Assembly (NCBI GenBank): GCA_900175165.2
Contig: FWWN02000565.1
Location: 20,505-84,504, forward strand
From: Rhizomucor pusillus
Taxonomy: Eukaryota; Mucoromycota; Mucoromycetes; Mucorales; Lichtheimiaceae
DNA length: 64,000 bases
Reading direction: 5' to 3'
Part shown: positions 10,915 to 22,703 of the stretch, piece after piece
Layout of the letters: every line of letters starts with the position of its first letter
Position numbering within the stretch: the first letter of the stretch is position 1
Program-made: the position numbers and the translations under genes
The notes under the pieces: generated by a model
Told to the model about the DNA's origin: nothing
Seen by the model: the letters and a program-made list of their open reading frames with translations, nothing else
The model's database searches: none

Positions 10915-12709
10915 GACAAAAATGGTAAAATAAATTAAAGAGTTCCAAGGGGTTTAAGAGAGTAAGAGTGAGAGTGTGGCGGGAAAAGCAAGAAAGGAAG
11001 AAGAGAGAGAAAAAAAAAGCAAGTAAAGGAGAGAAGTAAACGGGAAAAAAAGGAAAACGGTGCTGCTTCTTCTATTGGTCTTGCAAAACCATTGGGTTGT
11101 CATGCAACTTTTTTGACACATTTTTTGTTTTTTACGCTGCTCGCAAGTCTTTTGCTATCCAGCCTAAACTATACCAAACTGCGTGACGATCTTGTCAACA
11201 GCTACATTGTCCTTGGTCTGTATTAAAACCTTTTGTCTCTCTCCTGGCTGCAACAAAACTTTAAATAAGAAGTTGAAGAGTAGTCTGAAGCGATCAACCA
11301 ATTCATGTCGTACAACGTCCTACATCCTACAATCTGAATGTGGAACAGGTGGTCAGCTTTGCAGCTAGATGCATGCACTTTTTCCCCTCCTATCGTCCCG
11401 TGTACGTGCAACAGCAGCGAATACCAGGCTCTTGTTCAAGGGTGGTTTTCTAGATATCCTTGCATGGACAGAAACGATGACTACTGTTATTATCTTGATA
11501 ATCTCGGTAGTACTTGATAAGAGGTTATCGGTTAAATTTCGTCAGCTCAACAAGCATGATCTGATTTCAAAAAGGACACTTTTGTTATCTAGCACAGCAG
11601 GAAAACATGATCTACTAGCAACACGAAGAGTAAAAGCAGCAGATGCGCGATACAAAAGCACGGACAGAGTTGTCCACCAGCCATCTAGTCCAAGTCCGAT
11701 AAACTTTGCATTCTGTCTTCTCGATCGGACCATGTATCCTAAGGTCTATACAGTTTTGGCAGCATACTCGTAAAGAGCAGAACGAGTTGCACGATGATGA
11801 ATCTTGAATAGGACAGATTTCTGCTCTTGATCTCCTGGACTTCGATTTTCCAAGCTCGTTGAAGAAACTACCGTTGTTGTTTCTTTATCAAAGCTGCAGG
11901 TTTGCATTATGGGACATCAAGACCATCATCGTTTTTACATGTTGCTTTCATTCATTTGCTTCTATGTGTACAAAAACACTAAAACAATAAAAACATGTTC
12001 GATATAAGCTCCACAGGCAATTCTCTGCATAAGATGTTCTTCTTCTGTACATTAAGCAAAACGGGTTTAGTTATATAGCGGCTACAATCTGCTGGAAAGT
12101 GCTTACGCAAGTCCTTTTCTGGAATCTTAATCTTTTGTTAGTAAAAGCTGTGCAGCGACAGCCTTCTGCTGCAACGATTAGCTTCAAGGGTTTATTAATA
12201 TTGTATAGAGATAACAATCATCTCCATTATTGCGGAAGTAACTTACAGCAGCAGCGTTGTTGCATAGAAATGGTTTTCAATGTGTATAATGAAAAGATGA
12301 ACACGTCTCCTATTTTCCATATCTACTTATTGGCGAGAGCAGTTCAAACTCTACTAGAAATATTCACTGACACGATTATATTCGACGGGGCCGTCCTGCT
12401 TGAATAGGTTTTACTACATTTCAATTCAAGCACAATTATGGCTGCCACATGGGAAGCAGATCGCTGCACGAGCAGCAGCAGGCACAGGCCCACATGTGTA
12501 AAAATCTCTCAGGCATCCTATCCACACGCAATAATAATGAAATTAAAATAATAATTATAGTAAATCAAAAGTGGGGTTGGGGAAGACGATAATACAGGGT
12601 TGAAGGAGCCCTTTTCTCCATTCCTGCTCCACCACTGCCTTATTGAGCCTGAATTCCCCCCATCGGACCCCCGGAGTCGTCTTCCTTCTCAAACAGCAGC
12701 ACATAATAC
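10915..12709. other. 1.8-kb intergenic region
   Basis: Divergent promoters of the uncharacterised minus gene and the deubiquitinase. Purine-rich GAGAGA/AAAA tracts lie near 10970-11060. ORFs up to ~130 codons occur, but none has convincing protein character. No RNA gene or repeat was recognised. Confidence 0.45.
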
Positions 12710-14939
12710 ATGGCCTCGTCGTCCAATTACCACTTACCCGCCATTGCTGCTGTGGCTGGCATAGCATTGGCTGCGTCCGGCTATGCCTTATCGTCAACAG
12801 GTAGCAGCAGCAGCGAAGTCAGAAAGCGGAAACGTAGGATTAGAAATAGGATCTCGAAAGGTTCGTCCTCGTTGTCGGTTCAATGTTCCACGCACAAAAT
12901 CACCAACTGTTCGGCATAGAACGAGACGGCAAGTATGTTCTGGGTCTAGTCAATACCGGTAACTCTTGCTTTGTCAACTCGGTGCTTCAAGTATGTTTTC
13001 CCGTTTGTAAACATATACATATTTCCCTTTCAAGATGTTGACTGCTTTTAATAGGCACTGGCAACTCTGGCGTCTCTGCGCTCTTACTTGGTAAACATAT
13101 ACCTTGCTGTTATTTAGAAGCATGCAATGCTTACGAGATTTATCTGTAGGCGGAGCGCGTCGATGAGAGAGGAGACGAATTGGATGGCCCCGTGGAAACT
13201 AAAGACGAATTCATACTGCAATCTGTTGCCTATGCTTTGTACAATACCATTGAACGTATGTCCATATGCTTGATTTAAGCTGTGTATGGGAGAATCTCAC
13301 TCGGTGCGGTTACCAGTGCTGAACAGGCCATTGATGAAGCCGCACTCAATCAATCCAAAAGACATCATACAAGCTTTAGAACGCAGGACAAACGGTCGGA
13401 TAAACCGTGACCAGCAGGTATGTCTATCTATCTGATGCATTTAGTAATATGACCAATTGCGTATTGAATTGCTTTTGCTGCTATCTTTAGGATGCCCAAG
13501 AACTCTTCCAGATAATATCCCACGCACTGACCTCGGAGGAAGAAATACAATACCAAGAGTCTGCGCCGTCGCTTTTAGATGCCGGAACACTGAGAAAGAT
13601 GGCTGACGTAAGACTCAATGGTCATGTACAGTCTCACTCTTGATTCTTACATGTGGTGAATAGGAGCACGGTGCACCTTCCTCACCAGCAGCGCTGGATA
13701 ATTTCGAGACTGCATCCATGTCTTCCGTTGGTACAGTCGGTTCCATGTGGAGCTCCTTTTCCGTGTCGACTGTTGGAGGACATTTGCGTCGCAGGCCTCG
13801 CCGTCCACGCAATCCATTTACAGGCTTAGCAGCTACTAAAATAAGCTGTATGAAGTGCGGATACACTGCCCCCATTCGACATAATACATTTGACAATGTT
13901 TCTTTGACAGTTCCTCAACAGGTAAGCCGCTGGAGATGACTTTTTTAAGCCGAATCTGATACAATGTTTCACAGTTGAGCTGCACTTTACAAAGCTGCAT
14001 TGATACATATACAAAAGTGGATGTGCTCACTGATTTTCGATGCCGAAAATGCACTCTGCTGTCAACGCTGGATTCATTATCAAACGAGATGGAGAAATTA
14101 AAGGGAAAAGAAACAATGTCTGGGGAAGAGGACATGAAGCTCAAGAAACTCTCGGAGCAGATCCAGACGCTCAAGCAAGCAATTCAATACAACATCGAAT
14201 CCCCTTTGGTAAGAAGAAGGAGACGTTTTCGCGATACCAGCATCTAAACCAAATATCTGTATAGCCTGGCATCAACTTGGTGCCTCCCAAAACCACATCT
14301 TGCACTACGAAACAAACCATGTTTGCCAATCCACCAAAATCACTTTGTTTCCATCTTTCTAGATCGGTGTATCACCCATCCGGTATCGTCCAGAAAAACC
14401 ACTGCAACGTCAAATTCCCCGAGTACCTCGATCTTGCCCCATATACCACCAACGGTTTCCTCAACACGACCGACCCCATGGCCGCCCTTAGCTCTCCACC
14501 ATCCAATGGTCCTTCGACACAGCAGTCCAGAACAAGCAGAACAAGTCTTGTTTATCTTCGCAACATGGCAGCTGGTCACCGCTACGTTCACGGACGCGAC
14601 GGACTCAACGTTGCTTTGGTTTCAAAGGATGAGGATTCTCAGCGACCCATCCAAAATGCTCTGCCATCCTTGTCCTACAATCCTGTTCGCTCCATCCCAT
14701 ACCGTCTCACCGCCGTCATAGTTCACTATGGTGGACACGAGTCGGGCCATTTCATCACTTATCGACGAAAGAAGCTGCCTACGGGCCATGATATACGAAG
14801 GCCGCTCGCTGAAGACGGATCGACGAGAGAACCACCAACAAAGTTCTGGAGATGCAGCGACGAAATGATAGAAGAAGTTGATATCGATACAGTCCTCGCA
14901 AGTGAGGCATACATGCTGTTTTATGAGCGCGATGTATAA
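12710..14939 (+). CDS. Membrane-anchored ubiquitin-specific protease, Ubp1/USP30-type
   Basis: A deubiquitinase of the USP (C19) family. Nine exons join in phase: 12710-12860, 12920-12990, 13055-13090, 13150-13255, 13317-13417, 13491-13607, 13664-13921, 13975-14208 and 14265-14939 (582 residues). Residues ~10-27 are hydrophobic ([20 protein letters not shown]) with a basic stretch after them, a signal-anchor typical of organelle-bound Ubp1/USP30. The Cys box [16 protein letters not shown] places the nucleophile at Cys67. ISCMKCGY and FRCRKC form the zinc-binding pairs. The His box [14 protein letters not shown] has catalytic His520. [15 protein letters not shown] is typical of this subfamily. 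The first intron uses an unusual GTTCGT donor; it was chosen because it is the only 59-nt solution that restores the frame. Confidence 0.88.
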
Positions 14940-14957
14940 TATTTTGTTGGAATATAA

Positions 14958-15960
14958 CTAGGCAATATTTGCCAAATAGTCTCGGATTTCACTAGGACCA
15001 AGTTTTCTGAACAATGGCATCTTCTTTCGTTCGTTACCGTAAACGCCGACTGTGCTGTCACCGATGATACCAATCTCCAGGCTGTTTTCTGTCATCTGTC
15101 CTTCAAATCCCTCCTTGAGCTGGTAACAATATTTTGAGTCATGAGACTACGTTTTCTGATTCTTTGCACATCGCACTTACAGTCAAGATTGCAGTGTGCA
15201 CGGCATCTTCAAGTTCCATTTCTTCATTGTATCTAGCGATTACGTCAGTTCACGTCCATTTTATAGCAAAACGTTTTTGTACACACCTCTTCTCCAAAAA
15301 TGTCTTTGCGTTTATCATGTTTTTACCGATAGCACTTGCTTTCCATGCAAAATAGGAGCCAGTTGGATCGACCTGATACAATGATGGTCCGGTAACATCG
15401 TCGTAGCCAATGACCAGTAAAGAGACACCAAAAGGACGGACACCACTGTTAAATGCGCACAAGTCGTGTCAGTTTCCAGGTCATAAACATATTGATCACT
15501 AATGTCTTTTGTTGTACTTGCCCACTCTGAGTATATTCTTGCATGACACTTGCTATTTCCTGGACCAGAATTCGAGTTGGTGGTTCTTCCATGTACACTC
15601 GCTTGTACTGCTGTGCTGCTTTGCGTGCCTTGCTGACAAGGACACGGAAATCGGGTCCCATACCAGAGTAGACCATGCCGACCGTTGAACAAATCATGGC
15701 AACCTTTTCGAGTGTTGAGTCGTCAACGAGAGAAGACGCTGATTTCTTTTCGGTAGCAATAACAACGCCGTTGGTTGCTAAACGTCGAAACGTTAATGGA
15801 GAGTGAGACACACATACACGCGCGTGCACACAGGATTTATTATACCTTTGATGCCAACACTGGTGACACCTTGGGAAACAGCATTCAGGGCATATTCAAT
15901 TTGTACAAGCTTTCCCGAAGGTGAGAATGTGGTGAGTGAGAAACTGTATCGGTCAGCCAT
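14958..15960 (-). CDS. PRE8: 20S proteasome subunit alpha type-2
   Basis: An alpha-ring subunit of the 20S proteasome core; it is structural and gates the chamber. It starts at ATG 15960 with the alpha-family N-terminus [20 protein letters not shown], then [20 protein letters not shown] after an intron. Further exons carry [20 protein letters not shown], then [16 protein letters not shown] and [19 protein letters not shown]. The last exon ([20 protein letters not shown]) ends in RDYLANIA. At least three introns are present. Alpha subunits lack the catalytic N-terminal Thr, as here. It converges on the deubiquitinase gene with only 18 nt between stop codons, so the 3' UTRs must overlap. Confidence 0.93.
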
Positions 15961-16998
15961 CGTAAGGTTTTATGTTGTGGAGGGTGGAAGGAGCTTATTG
16001 AAAGGGCGTTCCTCAATTACGTGTCCCTCTTTCTGCCTCGATACGCGGAGAGTCAAAATCGCACTGCATGCAACAAGGAAGTGCCTCAACATGACATTGT
16101 TGAAAACATAGCAGTCGAATTGTGACGATATTTAATGAAGCGATTTTCATATTCTTATCGTACACACTACAGTAAATGTATTTGAGGTTTTGAACAGACA
16201 CTCAGAAGTTTAAAGATGCTCTCACCTGTACATACTTTTGTCGATCCTGCAGTCAACAACTTACTAAACCTAACTTGCGTTTATAACATAGCATGTATGG
16301 TCATGATAAAATCTAGTAACTATGAGAGCGCGCAATATGCCTGGAGAATAGACTTTCATCAGGCCACGCTCGCATGCACTGTTATTTCCAACCAATACAA
16401 GTTGCAAGGAAGTTGATGGCTTATATAACGTTTCTGCTCGTCGATATGCTGGTGGTGTATACATCATCGTTCCGGTGCTCTTTTTTCAGCTTTATATATT
16501 CAATTACTTACTTTGAAGCGTGCTAGTGTAAAAGCGTGAACTGACGTTACGCTGTAAGCAACGTAAGTTTACAGAAGAAAAAATCAGAGTAACCTCCGCA
16601 GCAGCTGCAGAAGGACTTTTGCTGCAGCTTCACCTTTTTCATGCAGTGAAGGATTCGCACAAGGGAGACAGAGAAAGTAAAGCATGCTACACTAGTCCTT
16701 ATAGGATGCATGTACAGACTGTCATCCTTACATAATGTGTGGACCCCGTAACCTGCATTTGCTGGCAATACAGTATACGTTTTGATACCCTTGGCAGCGG
16801 TGTAAAATAGCGTCTGTTTATTTTATTTTTTTTTCTCCCGTACCTTTTAGTCCACCAGAATGCAAGTTTTAATTTTAGCAAACATTATTAACGGCGCTGT
16901 TTACTGCAACAATAAGACTGCAGTGTGTGATCCATACTTGAAATGCCTCCATGCTTGTTATCTGTTTTTGTCATTTTACTGAATAATCTCCATCGAGG
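15961..16998. other. Intergenic region
   Basis: About 1 kb upstream of the PKA regulatory-subunit promoter. Only random-looking short ORFs were seen; no RNA gene was recognised. Confidence 0.45.
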
Positions 16999-17108
16999 AG
17001 GGGTCTAATAGGGGTCAGTGCCAAAGAGAAGGCTAGTAGAACACAGCATTGGGCTCATCGTGGGTTAACCCCGCCCCTCGATAGGGTCTCTCCATTGTGT
17101 GTATAAAA
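16999..17108 (+). promoter_or_regulatory. Promoter with STRE-like elements and TATA box
   Basis: AGGGG occurs at 16999-17003 and 17010-17014, its reverse CCCCT at 17074-17078, and a TATA box (gtataaaaat) starts at 17101, about 100 nt before the ATG at 17200. In yeast AGGGG/CCCCT is the stress-response element bound by Msn2/4, which PKA inhibits. Whether this fungus uses the same factor is inference. Confidence 0.5.
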
Positions 17109-17199
17109 ATACAGGTTGCACGGTGCTTGTAGCTTCAAACTTTTCCTTCACTATTTCTCTCCTGTTTTTCATCTTGTTTCTCCTCCCTTCCTTTCCTTA

Positions 17200-18622
17200 A
17201 TGGCTGATTCAAAACCCACGCAGTCGTTCGCCGATATAATTAATGAACTTAACAACGCTGTGCAAATGAAGCAGCCTGACGACGTTTTGCAGTTTTGCTC
17301 TGACTTTTTCCTTTCCAAGCTCGCTCAGAAACATGAGAACTATTTGCAAGATTACAAGTTTTACAACGGTAAAGTTGGCAAATCCCGAAAAAAGGATCGA
17401 TCGTTTTTAACATGAAGAGATACATCAAGAAACTGCTGGCACTAACATGCCGGTGAAAATGGACGAGGATTCTATGCATCCAACCGCCCTTTTCCAACCT
17501 GATCCTCCTGCAGACATGCTGCCGACCCTACAGACGTCCTTTGAACCTTACAGTAGCACCGACGACGAGGAAGATGACCACCTCGAGCATGATTTTACCG
17601 ATGACGACGAAGAAAACGAGGCGCACGATACCTTCAATGCAGATCTTCCAGACTTTTCGATGGTTTCTTATAACCTGGGCCGTCGCACTTCAGTCAGCGC
17701 AGAGTCCATGACTCCTTCCCGCGATAAAAAGAGCTACGTTCGTACTGTAATTCCCAAGACTGAAGAGCAGCAAAAACGGATCGAACTCGCTATATCAAAC
17801 AACTTTCTGTTCAAAAATTTGGACGAGATCCAATACAGGGACGTCATCAATGCGATGGCTGAAAAGACCGTGGTCGAGAACGAAAATGTCATTCAGCAAG
17901 GAGCTATCGGTGACTACTTTTACATTGTCGAGTATGGTAGTTTTGAATGCTACATTTCTCAAAACGGTGCTCCAGCAACTCACGTTGCTTCCTATGGACC
18001 TGGTGGGAGCTTTGGTGAACTGGCACTCATGTATAACAGTCCCCGGGCCGCCACTATAACTGCAACGTCCCCTGGAGTGCTCTGGGCATTGGATCGTGTG
18101 ACGTTTCGGCGCATATTGATGGAAAATACTGCCCAGCGCCGGTACATGTACGAAACCTTTTTGGCCGAAGTACCTATTCTTGCCTCTCTCGATGCCTACG
18201 AGCGCCACAAGATCGCAGATGCCCTAGAAACTGTGATCTTTCAGGATGGTGAAACTGTCATTGAACAAGGCACTGTTGGAGAAAACTTTTATCTGATCGA
18301 GTCAGGAGAGGCTGCCTTTTACAAGCTGGATCCTCAGGACGGTCTGCAAAAGGAGGTCAATTGCCTGGGAAAAGGCGCCTATTTCGGAGGTAACTGTTGC
18401 ATTGGCTTCTACCAAAAAGGTGTCGTGACTGATGAAAACATGCCTATTCTAGAGCTCGCATTGATAAACGACAGCCCGCGGGCTGCCACCGTGGTCGCTC
18501 GTGGTCGTCTTCGCTGCGCTACCCTCGGGAAAAGGGGCTTCAAGCGACTTTTAGGCCCGATCATGGATATCTTGAAGCGCAATTCAGAAAATTATGCCAG
18601 GATCATGAGCGCCTGTGAATAG
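17200..18622 (+). CDS. cAMP-dependent protein kinase regulatory subunit
   Basis: It inhibits PKA catalytic subunits until cAMP binds. Exons 17200-17368, 17418-18389 and 18453-18622 give 436 residues. The N-terminal docking/dimerisation helices (FADIINELNNAVQMKQPDDV) start near residue 8. An acidic linker leads to the inhibitor site GRRTSVSAE with Ser148, a type II substrate-like site. Cyclic-nucleotide domain A contains GSFGELALMYNSPRAATITA. Domain B needs an intron at 18390-18452 removed: this gives YFGELALINDSPRAATVVAR, a canonical phosphate-binding cassette. Because that intron is 63 nt long with no stop, an unspliced reading stays open and inserts 21 foreign residues into site B. The promoter has STRE-like elements. 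Confidence 0.93.
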
Positions 18623-19590
18623 TTTCCGTTATCACCAGAGACTCCTGATTCGCTTCGCTTTTACACAGCTAATACTCTTTTTAAACCTCACTCTACTATC
18701 AGTATCTAATACATCTGGTTCCTTTGCCACTGCCATTCCTTTGTTAATCTCGGCTTTTTTTCCTAATCCGACAGAACCCCTTATTTCATTTCCGCTTTCA
18801 TGCATCATAATATAGTTTCATTGATCTAAATAAATCTGAAGCTTATTAACCATAATGTCACGATGCTCTGATGAAAATTGGTATTAAGAAAAAAGACTGA
18901 GGTTATAAATGGGTCAAACCTATTGACGATTGCTGTGCTCTATAAAACAGCTGCACAGCTGGATGCTCGCTTTAATAGGAATATGGCAGCACCTTTGGAT
19001 ACTGTTGAGACAGCGTTGCTAAGTTACATATGAGCATGCTTTCGTTGCACTTATTAATCGTTGTTTTAATTTTTTTTTTTTCAGAGAACAAATCTGCTGA
19101 AAAAATATATGCAGGCATGGACATTAATACTAGCTGTCATGTCGGATGGATCACCAGCATTCCGATGGTCTGCCACACAAAGTCTCTGGATAATCACAGG
19201 GACTTGGTGAGCACAACGAAGTTCCTTTTCTACTTTCAAACACAACACACATGAGGGACACATCTAAATATCCGGCATTACCGCCACCAAACAACCCAAA
19301 AGTCATTTCACCAGCGATCAGTTCTATGGCATACATTACTTACCATATAAACATAGTGTATTACTTCAGAAAATACTAATGTATAAACGCAAAACTTCAG
19401 CGCGGCAATAAGAGTTATCACTGAAAGGAGCATACCTTACATTGCAATAACCCGAAATTAAGATATATCGGATTCCGGAACACGTTTTTCCGATTAGTTA
19501 GACCGGGCCGACGACGACCCGAAAGAATAACACCAAAAATCGCAAAAACATTTGACCGGTTTTAATATCACAATAAGATAGAAGACCATC
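18623..19590. other. Gene-poor spacer before tRNA-Lys
   Basis: About 970 nt, AT-rich, with short ORFs only. An A run (aaaaa near 19544) on the plus strand would be a T run on the tRNA strand, 43 nt past the tRNA 3' end, and could stop RNA polymerase III. Confidence 0.4.
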
Positions 19591-19663
19591 AGCCCGACGG
19601 GGGGCTCGAACCCCCAACCTTGAGATTAAGAGTCTCACGCTCTGCCAATTGAGCTAGCCAGGC
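19591..19663 (-). tRNA. tRNA-Lys (CTT anticodon)
   Basis: The minus strand reads GCCTGGC (acceptor), TAGCTCAATTGGCAGAGC (D arm, A-box), an anticodon loop CTCTTAA with anticodon CTT, and GGTTCGAGCCC (T arm, B-box), closing with GTCGGGC. It is 73 nt long, has no intron, and has one T-G and one G-T wobble pair in the acceptor stem. The base at the discriminator position is T. CCA is not encoded. Confidence 0.95.
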
Positions 19664-20263
19664 CTATTGGTTATTTTTTGAAAGGAGATCCATCTTCAAA
19701 TAAAGATAAATTGTGACTTTTTACATCTTTGACGATTTTCCATACTTTTACTTATATACTCCCTATTTTCGGTAGTGTAGGATATTTATTGAATCTCTAT
19801 AATCATATAAAGATTTTTTGGTACCGATTGAAAGTTGCGATCCTTCACTTTGGTTAATTTCAACTTTTACATATACCATGTCCTCCATGACCGCGATTAA
19901 GTGACGTGAATAACGTTACCGAGATGAAAGCGTCGTGAGCTCATGACTGAAACCAGCCAACGAAGGTCCAAAACCGTCTTCATTTGACAGTGAGCAGTGA
20001 CAATTGAAAAATGTTATTACGACCTCTTTATTGCAACGGAAGTATGTACGGCGTGGACATCTCATTCAAGGCATGGCCGACAACAAACGGTTCCAGAGCT
20101 CACAAAAAAAGGTTGAGAATAACGCATGTGATCCATTGAAGGTTTCAAGTCAAATAAGAAGTCATCACTAGAAATGAGTAGTTGCAAACAATAATGGGAA
20201 TATGGCCTGATAAAGAGTAAAGAAAAGAAACACAGAGATTTAACATCATTTATCAGCAGCAGC
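19664..20263. other. Spacer between tRNA-Lys and the WDR55 gene
   Basis: About 600 nt in which I see no gene, repeat or RNA. Confidence 0.4.
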
Positions 20264-21888
20264 TCACGAATGAGCTTTCTTTTGACGTTTTATTTGTCTG
20301 TTGCTCTTCTTCTCAATGTCTTCATCGCTGCTGTCTTCATCGTCGTCATCCTCCTCTTCCAAGTCTTCAATATCATTTTCTAACGCCAATTCTTCATCGT
20401 CATCTTCACTGTCACTATCTTGACTATCATTATCGTCACCATTCGTTTGGGCAGTTTGGGTTTCTTCGTCATCATCTTCTGCAAGGCTAGCAAAGAAATC
20501 GTTCTTCTTTCTAGTAGGCTTTTCTTCGACTTCTTCCTCGTCATCATCTCCCTCCTCAAACAAAAAGCCGACGTCCCAAAATCGCAAAGACTCATCGTGA
20601 CCGGAACTGAGCATGTACTTGTTGTCATGCGTTAACTGGATATTTTCAATGGGCATTTCCTCGCCGTGGTCACCAATGATGCCCAAGAATTTGTTGGGCA
20701 TGATACTGACAACGCTGATTACGGAATGTCAGTATTTTGTTGTAATTATCTAAGTTTCAGGTATGCTTACCGGATGAGACCGTCGCCACTACCAGTGCAT
20801 ATAGTATCTTCATCAATTTTGCATATCGTTTCAATTGAGTTTGGATGGCCCAAAAATCGAGTCTTATAATCGCCCCAGTCGCCCCAGTTCCAGATACTCA
20901 GGATACCATCTTGTGATCCTACGACTGCATTTCGTCCGTCCTAACATAACAAAGTCGAGAAATGTCAGAAAGATATGATTTCTGCAATTTTGAATGTCAT
21001 TTTACCTTGACAAGCGCAACAGATAAAAGCTCGTCTTCCATGTGATCAGACATCGCTGCTACATCTGGTTTACGAATATCCCAAGTAGACAGGTATCCAT
21101 CACCGCTGAAGAGTATATAGCATTAGAACCTCAAAGCGTCACACGTAGACATCTGTTCTCACCCAACCGCCAAGAGAGTTCTCTTTTCCTCTCTGAAAAG
21201 CATCTGCGAAATGAAATCCTCGTGCTCTCGATACTCCATGACAGCTTTATCTTTGCGAGTATCCCAAAGCTATAGTAAAATCAGTACGTTAACTGATTAT
21301 CGACAAGAGACTGAGTATTCCAGTTTACCTTGATGACACCTTGATCGTCACCCGTTGCCAGCATATTTTCATTCAGACACAAGAGTGCGTTCAGCGGGTG
21401 TCTACAAATCCTTTGTCATAATGCTACTCCAATATACGTCCATGGATCGAAACTCACTCGTGGGTATCTTGCTTCTGGCGAATAGTTTTTCCAGTTTCAA
21501 GATCTAGTGAGCAGATCGCCTTATCTTTTGATATACTGTAAATGGCTACCAAATGGATGGTTTAGCATCGGATGCTGCCTCAAAACTTTGTCTTGAGAGG
21601 TAACATACTAGAAGCATTGGGCGCGATCTCGATACCGCGGCACGATTTTTTAAAAGGCTTATTATTCCAAAGTTCCTGGTGACCCTCTAGTCCATGGCGA
21701 TGGCTGGATCGATCAAGATCAGATCGTTTGCACCGGTCAGGTTGCTGTAATTCCCGTGCTCACCAGTATATTCTTCCTGATAACAACCCGGTTATGACAA
21801 GATCTTTGCTCGGGTGCAGATCAAAATCAAAGATCGGTTTAGTGAATTTGAGCGACGAGGGTTTTTTCTTTTCTTCCTGTTCTGCCAT
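20264..21888 (-). CDS. WD-repeat protein, WDR55/Jip5 family
   Basis: WDR55/Jip5 is a nucleolar WD40 protein needed for rRNA processing and 60S ribosome biogenesis. The ATG at 21888 begins MAEQEEKKKPSSLKFTKPIF, then DFDLHPSKDLVITGLLSGRI, the hallmark N-terminus. Several short introns (roughly 20710-20770, 20940-21005, 21105-21160, 21270-21330, 21400-21460, 21545-21610) split the propeller. WD blades seen include FSGDGYLSTWDIRKPD, GSQDGILSIWNWGDW, CTGSGDGLIR and SSGHDESLRFWDV. The last exon carries a long acidic Asp/Glu tail (about 70 residues) and a basic end (KKSNRQIKRQKKAHS) that may be a nucleolar signal. The repeat content and acidic tail match the family. Individual splice sites were not all proven. 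Confidence 0.87.
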
Positions 21889-22703
21889 ATTTAAAAGAGT
21901 CCTCCCGAACACAATGCCACTTTGGTCAAAATTTTGTACAATGCACCTAATTCGGTAATTCGTTGATACATAAGACTTGGAATATTAACACCTATTTACA
22001 ACATGGAATGTGCTGAAAGCTTATGTACTTGGAACATTCATGTATAATATGACCCAAAGGAAACATAGACATATTGTTATCCTATCAAGCATGACAAATG
22101 CTGATCTGAAAATAAAGACAATTATGCTTGCATGTTGCATACAGGAATATTAAATTAGCCGTGGAATGGAATACAGCGCTTTCGTATCGCTAATACGAGT
22201 CATTTATTAGGAGAGTGCATATAAGCATCATCGTTCGTAATACCAGACCTAAACTTGCTACGCATATTTCCAACACTCTGTTATCCTGTCAATATCCTGA
22301 CTTGGAGAAATGGTCATATGCTAATATTAGATGGAAAGAGTTGTATACATTAAGGAGACCACATTTGAAACGATGATGGATGTAAGTATCCTGCTACTAA
22401 CCGACCATTTATATCAGCAGCAACCAAGCAGGCTCCATAGTATAAGAAACGTCTTTGCACATTAAAAGTTTACCATTGCTTTAGCTAGTGTTTCAATCTT
22501 ATCTATGACGCATAACAGGTTAGAATGGCAATGCGAACAATAATAGCAACCAAAAAGTGCGGTTGCTGTCAAGATGTGTCCAAGAAATGCCCCAAGTTGC
22601 CGCCGTTGCCAAGGCAGGTCGATCGATTGCCGGTTTCTCCGCTAGTTAAAGCCTGCGGTGATCCAGGCACCGACTAGACTCCTCCTTGACCTATTTGCCG
22701 GCA
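21889..22703. other. Divergent promoter region, WDR55 and kexin genes
   Basis: About 815 nt, AT-rich. No coding, RNA or repeat feature was recognised. Confidence 0.45.

Noticed and set aside
12861..12919. Frameshift in the deubiquitinase gene
   Set aside because: At first the change of frame looked like a lesion. A 59-nt intron with a GTTCGT donor and catag acceptor restores phase, and PRMT5 in the same window uses the same donor.
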